Positions 14,632 to 20,117 of a DNA stretch of 20,117 bases are shown in pieces. The DNA is taken from IMG/VR virus record IMGVR_UViG_3300032235_000462, positions 1 through 20,117 of that record. One strand, 5' to 3'. The stretch is from a virus. Within the stretch, counting starts at the first letter, position 1. Each line of letters begins with the position of its first letter. The notes under the pieces were generated by a model. The model ran no database searches, was not told where the DNA came from, and worked only from the letters and a program-made list of their open reading frames with translations. The position numbers and the translations under genes are program-made.

Positions 14632-15563
14632 TGGCAGAGCCAATTAGAATCTCTAACTCAGAGATTCAAACATTTAAGGATTGCCGACGTCGCTGGTGGT
14701 TTACGTACTACCGCAGGCTGCGTCCAAAGGTAGAAGAGTTTACAGGTGCACTTGCTCTAGGGTCTCGTATCCACGAGGCGTTGGATAGACACTATTCGAC
14801 TGGTCAGGATCTGCTAGAAGCGCACGCTGAGCTTGTCCGCGAAGACCTAAAAAAGATGAACGACTCATTTAGGGATACAACTAACTTAGAGTCAGAGGCC
14901 GAGCTAGGTCGAGTCATGCTGGAGGGCTATCTAGAGTGGATCGAACTTAACGGAATTGACGCTGAGCTTGAGATGATCTCTACAGAAGAGATTATTGAGC
15001 GACCTATGCTTAATGGGAGAGTCACGCTACAAGGAAAAATTGATATGCGCGTTCGCCGTAAAATCGATGGTGCTCGTATGTTCCGTGACTTCAAGACCGT
15101 AGGCGGGTCTTTCGCTGACTTTGGTTCAATCTCTCACATGAATGAGCAGGTTCTTACGTACATGATTCTTGAGGAAGCTCAGAATCGAGACGGGGAGCGC
15201 TCAGATGGTGCTATCTTCACGATGCTTCGTAAGGTTAAGCGCGGTGCTTACGCCAAGCCACCGTTCTACGACCAGATCGAGGTACGTCACAATAAGTTTG
15301 CTCTCCGCTCTTTCTACGAGAGATTGGAAGGCACCCTAGAGGATATGATGCGCGTGCGCGATGCTCTAGATGCCGGGGAGAGCCACTTCCGCCACGCATA
15401 CCCGAAACCAAGCCGGGACTGCAAGTGGAAGTGCCAATTCTTCGCTATTTGCCCGCTGGTTGACGATGGTTCGGCAGCTGAAGCAGCAATTAGTGATGCG
15501 TTCGTGGTCGCCGACCCGTACGGATACTATGGAATAAATGATGAACAGAAGGGAAGTGAGTAA
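14631..15563 (+). CDS. Cas4/RecB-like PD-(D/E)XK nuclease with Fe-S cysteines
   Basis: This 310-residue protein of the PDDEXK_1 / RecB-exonuclease group probably trims DNA ends for recombination. The catalytic set is visible: His48 (GSRIHEAL), Asp138 (QGKIDMR), Asp153 and Lys155 (FRDFKT) and Gln173 with Tyr177 (EQVLTYM). Cys18 near the N-terminus (FKDCRRRWWFTYY) and Cys264, Cys268 and Cys274 near the C-terminus (CKWKCQFFAIC) match the one-plus-three arrangement that ligates a 4Fe-4S cluster in Cas4 and AddB. No helicase domain is attached, but the adjacent SNF2 gene could supply one. TAATG overlaps on both sides imply translational coupling. No CRISPR array is present, so a Cas4 role in adaptation is not supported. 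Confidence 0.92.
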   Translation: MAEPIRISNSEIQTFKDCRRRWWFTYYRRLRPKVEEFTGALALGSRIHEALDRHYSTGQDLLEAHAELVREDLKKMNDSFRDTTNLESEAELGRVMLEGYLEWIELNGIDAELEMISTEEIIERPMLNGRVTLQGKIDMRVRRKIDGARMFRDFKTVGGSFADFGSISHMNEQVLTYMILEEAQNRDGERSDGAIFTMLRKVKRGAYAKPPFYDQIEVRHNKFALRSFYERLEGTLEDMMRVRDALDAGESHFRHAYPKPSRDCKWKCQFFAICPLVDDGSAAEAAISDAFVVADPYGYYGINDEQKGSE

Positions 15564-16333
15564 TGAGTAACGCAGTTGATCGCAGTTTAACAATTATGGT
15601 TTATGGCGAATCTAAAGTTGGTAAGTCCAGCTTTGCTGTAACAGCTCCATACCCACGTCTAATGCTCGATGTTGAGGGAGGCCACCGCTTCCTACCAATT
15701 AACATTAAGTATTGGGACCCCATGACTGAAGAACCACCGCTAGCTGATGGAACTTGGGACACTGCTGTAGTCAAGGTAAATGACTATGACGTTGTTATGA
15801 AGGCCTTCCAGTGGCTTCAGTCTGGAAAACACCAGTTCAAGTCCTTGATCATCGACTCGATTTCCGAGTTGCAGGTCAAGTGCATGGACAACATCGCAGG
15901 TACTGAGCAAATGAAAATGCAACAGTGGGGCGAATTGCTTCGCCACATGGGAGCACTTCTTCGCGACCTCCGTGACCTTACGATGCACCCAACTCAGCCT
16001 CTTGAGGCTGTAGTGCTGACAGCTATGGCTCGTAAGGGTCAGGATGGTGTGTACCGTCCGTACCTACAGGGTCAGCTAGCGATTCAGGCCCCGTATTTCT
16101 ACGACATTCTGGGAGCAATCACTGTTGAAACAGTGCCTAACCCAGACCCAATGCAGTCACCGTACAAGGTGAGACGCATGTATGTAGAGCGAACTCCGGA
16201 ATATGAAGCCGGAGAGCGCGTACAGGGACGTCTAGGAAAAATTGTCGAGCAGCAGGACCTCGGGGTCGAGCGCATGCTAGACATCGTCTTCGGTGAAACG
16301 AAGGCTCAACCAACAACAAAGAAAACTAACTAA
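15563..16333 (+). CDS. RecA-fold ATPase, Sak4-like recombinase
   Basis: This 256-residue P-loop protein resembles the AAA_24/Sak4 group of phage single-domain recombinases related to Rad51/RecA core. Walker A is GESKVGKS (15-22) and Walker B is SLIIDS, with Asp98 as the likely acidic residue. DVEGGHRFLP (36-45) follows a strand as in this family. There is no RecA-type N-terminal oligomerisation domain or C-terminal domain. Its neighbours, a nuclease and an SSB-like protein, are the usual partners of Sak4 proteins in single-strand annealing or strand exchange. It overlaps the nuclease stop by one base. An alternative is a general phage AAA ATPase loader. Confidence 0.87.
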   Translation: MSNAVDRSLTIMVYGESKVGKSSFAVTAPYPRLMLDVEGGHRFLPINIKYWDPMTEEPPLADGTWDTAVVKVNDYDVVMKAFQWLQSGKHQFKSLIIDSISELQVKCMDNIAGTEQMKMQQWGELLRHMGALLRDLRDLTMHPTQPLEAVVLTAMARKGQDGVYRPYLQGQLAIQAPYFYDILGAITVETVPNPDPMQSPYKVRRMYVERTPEYEAGERVQGRLGKIVEQQDLGVERMLDIVFGETKAQPTTKKTN

Positions 16334-16341
16334 GGAAGATA

Positions 16342-16884
16342 ATGACTACTGTCAATTTCGCAGAGCTAGTTAAGCAGGCAGGAACTGCCGCTTCATCTAG
16401 CAACAGCTATGCACCACTGCCTGATGGCGATTACGACCTAAAGGTAATCGAAGCTCAGGCTACAACTACATCTACTGGTAAGTTGATGTTTAAGATCACC
16501 AACGAGGTTCAGGGTGGCGCACACGACAAGCGCCGCGTCTGGGACCAGCTTGTGGTAACTCAGGACAACCCTAAGGCGATGAACATGTTCTTCATGAAGG
16601 CATCTGCAATGGGTCTACCTACTACCTACTTCGAGCAGAACCCTTCGCCAGCTCAAATCGAGCAGGCTCTATTGGGTCGTAGCTTCCGAGGAACTCTTGG
16701 TACCCGTACCTATAACGGAAACCAGAGCAACGAGATCAAGCGTTACTACCCAGCTAGCGGTGCAAGCGTTCCTGCTGCACCTGCTGCTGCTCCTGTAGCT
16801 GCTGCACCTGCACCAGCTCCAGCTCCAGCACCTGCACCAGCTCCAGCTTCACCAGTTGCTGGCGCAGAGGATGCTCCATTCTAG
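16342..16884 (+). CDS. SSB-like single-stranded DNA-binding protein (DUF669-like)
   Basis: This 180-residue protein probably coats single-stranded DNA and recruits partners. Residues about 27-137 form a beta-rich domain (PDGDYDLKVIEAQ, GKLMFKITNEV, RVWDQLVVT, then SFRGTLGTRTYNG) like the DUF669 proteins found beside Sak4 recombinases. Residues 143-172 form a Pro-Ala linker. The last residues, AEDAPF, copy the acidic hydrophobic tip of bacterial SSB (DDIPF type), which docks replication and repair proteins. GGAAG lies just before the ATG. A strong terminator follows 12 bases after the stop. The DNA-binding role is inferred from family resemblance, context and the tail. Confidence 0.82.
   Translation: MTTVNFAELVKQAGTAASSSNSYAPLPDGDYDLKVIEAQATTTSTGKLMFKITNEVQGGAHDKRRVWDQLVVTQDNPKAMNMFFMKASAMGLPTTYFEQNPSPAQIEQALLGRSFRGTLGTRTYNGNQSNEIKRYYPASGASVPAAPAAAPVAAAPAPAPAPAPAPAPASPVAGAEDAPF
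16768..16857 (+). repeat. Low-complexity Pro-Ala linker repeat
   Basis: CCTGCT- and CCAGCT-type hexamers encode 30 residues that are almost all Pro and Ala (143-172), between the SSB-like domain and its acidic tip. The direct repeats could change in number by replication slippage, so linker length may vary among relatives. Confidence 0.85.
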
Positions 16885-16895
16885 TAAACTGATTG

Positions 16896-16926
16896 AGCGG
16901 GGTGGGCAACCACCCCGCTTTTTCTT
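16896..16926 (+). terminator. Strong intrinsic terminator with GCAA tetraloop
   Basis: AGCGGGGTGG (16896-16905) pairs perfectly with CCACCCCGCT (16910-16919), giving a 10 bp stem closed by the GNRA-type loop GCAA. TTTTCTT follows. It lies 12 bases after the SSB-like stop and ends the replication/recombination transcript. It is the only strong terminator I see in the window. Confidence 0.95.
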
Positions 16927-16937
16927 AGAAGGTTAGT

Positions 16938-17948
16938 ATGAAAATTCTTATGACCGGCATGGCGTCCGCCCACTGCTCAACCAAGGGAAATACAACATTT
17001 TTTAGCGGACTGTATTTAGCATTCTCGGAGTTTGCCGACGTCACGCTGTGTGAACCAAAACTAACCTGGACAAGAGCTGAATTAGAAGAATATGACCTAG
17101 TTGTCATCGGGCTAACTCCGCCTACATCACTTGCTGCGAATAAAATCTATGGCGCATTGCATGCATTGAATCTCTTATATGAGTCACCTAAGCTCAGGGT
17201 TGTGGTGGATGGTCCGCAGGTTTGGCAGTTCAAGAATAGTTTTGCATCTTACAGAAAAAACCCTTTGCAAATTTTTTCCTCGATGAACTCTGCTAGAAAG
17301 AATTTCAACGACGCAAAAACTAAGAATTTAAATGATTTTAAGGCTCTAGCAGATAAGATGAATTCTTTGCTATGGCCAAAAACATATGTCCCAATTCTGC
17401 CCTGGGGCTCCACTCAAAAAGCAGCTGAAGCCCTGGGATTTATCCCTGCTGACAGGGTAATTGGCATTCAAATAGACTCTTTCTTATTGGATAAGCAGTC
17501 CGCTGTACACACCGTAAAGAATCAGGTCTGGGCCGTGGACAACATTAAAAGCTCATGGTGGTCTACGCTATCTAAGACTCTAAGAATTCCTGGCATATCA
17601 GTTGCTGCTACTCGGAAGCCTAGAGATTTTGAAGTAGAATTAAATATGTCTAAAGCTATAGGGCTGGTTGTCACTCCTCAAGACCGGAAAGTCGGAACTT
17701 GGTGGACTTATAGATATATTCAAGCCCTTAACTCAAACACCCCCGTAGTGACTTATTGGCAAGATACTGCAGCTTTTTCCGACGCCTGGGCAAAGCTTGC
17801 ATATCAGGTAGAGGATATGGACCCTTATGATCGACAAGAACTAGCTAGGGCGCAATTCAAGGATTATGTAGATAACATTCCGCAAACTAACCAGGTGGTA
17901 CACACTCTAAGGACAGACCTGGTAGAATCGACTCAGGAGAGAATATAA
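16938..17948 (+). CDS. Putative GT-B-type glycosyltransferase
   Basis: This 336-residue protein looks like a two-Rossmann-domain glycosyltransferase, but no single motif settles it. The N-terminus MKILMTGMAS (1-10) with FFSGLYLAF has the strand-loop-helix of a GT-B acceptor domain. YDLVVIGLTPPTSLAANKIY (52-71) and VVVDGPQVW (88-96) continue alternating strands and helices. The C-terminal part VGTWWTYRYIQAL...TPVVTYW (from about residue 252) resembles the donor-sugar region of GT-B enzymes. A basic helical middle (about 97-130) could contact nucleic acid. Possible substrates are phage DNA, virion proteins or the host envelope. AGAAGG precedes the ATG. No promoter is visible after the terminator, so it may rely on read-through. 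Confidence 0.5.
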   Translation: MKILMTGMASAHCSTKGNTTFFSGLYLAFSEFADVTLCEPKLTWTRAELEEYDLVVIGLTPPTSLAANKIYGALHALNLLYESPKLRVVVDGPQVWQFKNSFASYRKNPLQIFSSMNSARKNFNDAKTKNLNDFKALADKMNSLLWPKTYVPILPWGSTQKAAEALGFIPADRVIGIQIDSFLLDKQSAVHTVKNQVWAVDNIKSSWWSTLSKTLRIPGISVAATRKPRDFEVELNMSKAIGLVVTPQDRKVGTWWTYRYIQALNSNTPVVTYWQDTAAFSDAWAKLAYQVEDMDPYDRQELARAQFKDYVDNIPQTNQVVHTLRTDLVESTQERI

Positions 17949-18386
17949 ATGCCAGAAATAAACCGTGAATGGATCGTAGAGCAGCTACAAGCTGCAAAGA
18001 TTAAAGTCGGATCAGGGAAAGCCATAATGAAGCTCCTTGAGGCCTGGGAGACCGTACCCAATCTCAGCGAGGCTATGACGGAAGAAGTTCTTCGCGTATT
18101 TCCACTGGTTGCCAGGGGAGTAGTCCTTAAGGTGGAAGAAGACGAGAATGATTACGCATGGATTCCACTGCAGCCAGGACAAATTAGTGTAGGGGACGTG
18201 GTTCGAGTTAAGGCAGACGCTTTTGCCGACAAACTTGGGCCGCTTCATAACGGCCGCCGCGGGACGGTTGCTGCTGTTCGCTACGGCGATGTTATCTTCA
18301 ATGACACTGATGGAAAGAAGCCTGAACTTAAAGGCGTCCACTACTCCCCATACAAGCTGGAAAAGCGAGTAAGAAAGGCAAACTAG
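17949..18386 (+). CDS. Unknown protein with possible SH3/KOW-like C-terminal barrel
   Basis: This 145-residue protein starts at the base after the previous stop (TAAATG). Residues about 1-60 should be helical (NREWIVEQLQAAKI). Residues about 76-140 look like a small beta barrel: GDVVRVKADAF, then GRRGTVAAVRYGDVIF and a final YSPYKLEKRVRKAN. The VGDxVRV...G..GTV..V pattern is typical of SH3- or KOW-like domains that bind nucleic acid or protein. The basic tail fits nucleic-acid contact. I do not recognise the whole protein. Its direct junction to the upstream gene suggests a shared function. Confidence 0.72.
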   Translation: MPEINREWIVEQLQAAKIKVGSGKAIMKLLEAWETVPNLSEAMTEEVLRVFPLVARGVVLKVEEDENDYAWIPLQPGQISVGDVVRVKADAFADKLGPLHNGRRGTVAAVRYGDVIFNDTDGKKPELKGVHYSPYKLEKRVRKAN

Positions 18387-18640
18387 TGAGAACATCATTC
18401 GAACTTAAACTAGTTGCATCAACTCTAAGCGAGGCAAAGGAAGTTGCTAGTAAAGAGATTTGTAAATTTCTAGAGATCTCGGAAGCCGAGCTTGAGAACA
18501 TAGTTTCGGTGGAGCTAAAAGTCACATATCCGAAAGCGGAGACTGTAGTTGAAATTGAACAGGGAGTATCGGCTGGAGTATTTCAAGTTACTGCATATGG
18601 ATCAGTTAAGCAGAGTGTAGTTAGACCGTTTGGCGCATAA
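18386..18640 (+). CDS. Small protein of unknown function (GTG start)
   Basis: This 84-residue protein starts with GTG at 18386, overlapping the upstream TAG by one base (TAGTG), with AAAGG upstream. Predicted structure is strand, helix (LSEAKEVASKEICKFL), strand, strand, as in small dimerising alpha-beta folds. Residues FELKLVAS and VSVELKVTYP would form paired strands. No catalytic or metal-binding residues stand out. Overlap coupling makes it a genuine gene despite its size. Function is unknown. Confidence 0.7.
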   Translation: MRTSFELKLVASTLSEAKEVASKEICKFLEISEAELENIVSVELKVTYPKAETVVEIEQGVSAGVFQVTAYGSVKQSVVRPFGA

Positions 18641-18652
18641 GTCTTACTGAAT

Positions 18653-19552
18653 ATGTCAATAATAGGTAACGACGGAGAGACCCTTCACCCGCATCTTAGA
18701 GGGTTAGAGTGGATAGATTCTCTTGGGCAAAATGTTTTACTAAACTTGTTTACTAGTAATTTTATAGTTACTAAAGATACGTATATCCCTAGAGGTCAAG
18801 ACTTTACTAAACAGTATCCAATAATTTTTGGTGGGTGCTCTGAAACTCATGGTAGCTATCTATCTGACAACGACAATAACTATTCCGGGAGAGACATCTG
18901 GGGATTTTTACTTGCTAAGTACCTAAATAAGCCTGCTGTAAATTTGGGATCCGGCGGAAAGTCTGCCCAGGACATAGTTAGGGTCATCTTAAACTACATC
19001 TCACTAGAAAGTAAACCAGAATACATATTCTGCCTTTTTCCTGATTTAAATAGGTTAAATATGCCAAATGATCCAAATATATTGATAGACAAGTTTTTCG
19101 ATAGAGATGGTGACATATATAATAATTTATCTACATCAATCCCTGACCCTAAAATTATCCCGAACTATACAAAAAAGCCACACCTCAAAGAGGATGTTAT
19201 ACCTAGAATTGTCCCAGTTTGGTCAAATCTACAGAGCATCTTGCTTCTAGAAAAGCTCAGCTCTTTAGCCGGTATTAAGTTAAAGTACTCTACGTGGAGC
19301 GAGCAAACACATTCGATTATTACCGGGATAACTGAATTTGAGAGGGCTTTAGGTAAGCCTAGTTCATATCCCAACTACGTAAGCACTGATCCAGTTACCT
19401 GGCTTACAGATAAACAAGAAAAGTGTGACGGCAACCACATTGTAGATATCGACACTGGCCATAAATACTTCCACATCGGGTCAGACGCCCTACACATGGG
19501 TGCGCATAGGCATGCCCATATTGCCGACGAGCTTATAAAAAATTTAACGTAA
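18653..19552 (+). CDS. SGNH/GDSL hydrolase-like protein
   Basis: This 299-residue protein has the layout of an SGNH hydrolase, a group that removes or transfers ester-linked groups on sugars or lipids. Block I is FGGCSETHG (Ser63 as nucleophile), block II NLGSGGKSAQD (Gly99 and Gly101), a block III-like FPDLNR (Asn133) and block V DALH (Asp278 and His281) near the C-terminus. No signal peptide is visible, so it should act in the cytoplasm or on the virion. The gene is clearly more AT-rich than its neighbours (16 G+C in 60 bases at 19021-19080) and uses many ATA codons. No convincing ribosome binding site precedes the ATG. Possible roles include deacylating surface glycans or acting with the upstream glycosyltransferase-like protein. 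Confidence 0.68.
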   Translation: MSIIGNDGETLHPHLRGLEWIDSLGQNVLLNLFTSNFIVTKDTYIPRGQDFTKQYPIIFGGCSETHGSYLSDNDNNYSGRDIWGFLLAKYLNKPAVNLGSGGKSAQDIVRVILNYISLESKPEYIFCLFPDLNRLNMPNDPNILIDKFFDRDGDIYNNLSTSIPDPKIIPNYTKKPHLKEDVIPRIVPVWSNLQSILLLEKLSSLAGIKLKYSTWSEQTHSIITGITEFERALGKPSSYPNYVSTDPVTWLTDKQEKCDGNHIVDIDTGHKYFHIGSDALHMGAHRHAHIADELIKNLT

Positions 19553-19556
19553 TAAC

Positions 19557-19585
19557 TTGACAAATACTTTTCTATTTGCTATTTT
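19557..19585 (+). promoter_or_regulatory. Near-consensus sigma70 promoter for a leaderless mRNA
   Basis: TTGACA (19557-19562), a 17-base spacer and TATTTT (19580-19585) form a strong promoter. The next ATG is at 19592, about 7 bases after the -10, so transcription should begin at or next to the A of the start codon. There is no ribosome binding site between them. Leaderless mRNAs are common in Actinobacteria. Confidence 0.8.
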
Positions 19586-19591
19586 TAGCTT

Positions 19592-20080
19592 ATGCAAACA
19601 TTTGTCCCGCTGTTTGGCTCAGCAGATACAGCCAAAGTACTAGACCGTGCCCGCTTAAATAAGCAAGCTTTAGAGGGCTGGCAAATTCTAATGAATCTTG
19701 TAGAACTTGATCCTCAAGGGAACCATCGAACCGCAAAGGGGTGGCGTAATCATCCAGCAGTCAAAATGTGGCGAGGCCACGAAGGAGCTTTGGTCTCGTA
19801 TATCCTTAAGATGGTGCTCGAATGGGAAAAGCGTGGATACAAATCCACAATCGGTGAAAAGACCCTTCAGACATATATTCAAGCTGTAAAGCTAGGTCGA
19901 ATTACTAGAGAAAGCCATCGTCTTCCAGATTGGATGCGTGACAGTCAGCTTTTTGAGCAAATAGCAGCTAGCCATAGAATGGCCCTGCTTACCAAAGACT
20001 ACGAGTGGTACTCACAGTTTGGTTGGGCTGAAGATACTGGCTCTAGACCTGATTCGTACGAGTACGTATGGCCTGTTTAG
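19592..20080 (+). CDS. Pyrimidine dimer DNA glycosylase (DenV/Pyr_excise)-like
   Basis: This 162-residue protein resembles T4 endonuclease V and the actinobacterial MSMEG_6728-type relatives, which cut DNA at UV-induced pyrimidine dimers. MQTFVPLFGS, then VLDRARLNKQALEGWQIL, gives the conserved N-terminal helix with Arg21, Gln25 and Glu28, where T4 uses Glu23. HPAVKMWRGHEGAL and the helix ending EWEKRGY resemble the central T4 helix ending CLKRGF. KDYEWYSQFGW resembles the T4 C-terminal WYKYYG. T4 uses the amino group of Thr2 as nucleophile, while here Gln2 precedes Thr3, so the nucleophile is uncertain. Its own strong promoter suggests expression apart from the upstream cassette. Confidence 0.78.
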   Translation: MQTFVPLFGSADTAKVLDRARLNKQALEGWQILMNLVELDPQGNHRTAKGWRNHPAVKMWRGHEGALVSYILKMVLEWEKRGYKSTIGEKTLQTYIQAVKLGRITRESHRLPDWMRDSQLFEQIAASHRMALLTKDYEWYSQFGWAEDTGSRPDSYEYVWPV

Positions 20081-20117
20081 TTATTTTGTAATTTACGGTA
20101 AGGTTACTACTCTGCAC
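20081..20117. other. Window end with no visible gene
   Basis: These 37 bases after the DenV-like stop hold no complete reading frame, hairpin or clear promoter. They are probably the start of an intergenic region cut by the window edge. Confidence 0.5.

Noticed and set aside
14631-15563. CRISPR adaptation gene cas4
   Set aside because: No repeat-spacer array, cas1 or cas2 is present. The neighbours are recombination genes.
1-20117. tRNA genes, insertion sequences, integrase or attachment sites
   Set aside because: Reading both strands showed no cloverleaf-like segment, transposase or recombinase motif, or paired terminal repeats.

Overview
This window reads as about 20 kb of a tailed-phage (siphovirus-type) genome. 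Every gene lies on the + strand. They are tightly packed, with many stop/start overlaps of the TAATG or TAGTG type. The gene order matches siphoviruses of Actinobacteria: two-frame tail-assembly chaperone, tape measure, Dit-like distal tail protein, hub/Tal-like protein, FN3/S74 fibre, then replication. The DNA is only moderately GC-rich and falls below 30% in places, lower than classical actinophages. A low-GC actinobacterial host, for example a freshwater lineage, is my inference; the sequence does not prove it. No head, lysis, integrase, tRNA, CRISPR or insertion-sequence features are visible, so this is an internal piece of a larger genome.

Region 1 (1-9609) is the tail module. It starts with the end of an upstream gene. 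A tail-assembly chaperone pair follows, joined by a good candidate -1 slippery heptamer (CCCAAAT, 447-453). Then come a 956-residue tape measure protein, a Dit-like distal tail protein, a baseplate hub/Tal-like protein, and a 931-residue fibre or spike. The fibre carries two FN3-like domains, eight exact-register 10-residue repeats and a C-terminal S74 intramolecular chaperone. A small beta module recurs in both the hub protein and the fibre.

Region 2 (9614-10421) holds two small genes of unknown function between tail and replication genes. One has a possible zinc site. No terminator or clear promoter separates the tail genes from the polymerase.

Region 3 (10441-16926) is a replication and recombination module. 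It encodes a family A DNA polymerase with a proofreading exonuclease, a RuvC-like resolvase, an SNF2-type helicase with an embedded Cys/His cluster, and a Cas4/RecB-like nuclease with four candidate Fe-S cysteines. A Sak4-like RecA-fold ATPase and an SSB-like protein ending in an acidic EDAPF tail follow. A promoter embedded in a large inverted repeat precedes the helicase. A strong intrinsic terminator with a GCAA loop closes the module.

Region 4 (16938-20117) is an accessory region. It has a protein that looks like a GT-B glycosyltransferase, a small protein with a possible SH3/KOW-like C-terminus, an 84-residue unknown, an AT-rich SGNH-hydrolase-like gene, and a pyrimidine-dimer-glycosylase (DenV)-like gene. 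The last has its own near-consensus promoter placed so that the mRNA should be leaderless.

Together the genes describe tail building followed by replication and recombination-dependent DNA processing, then accessory modification and repair functions. The least explained parts are the 16938-19552 cassette, the palindromic promoter at 12727-12771, and the two genes between fibre and polymerase.
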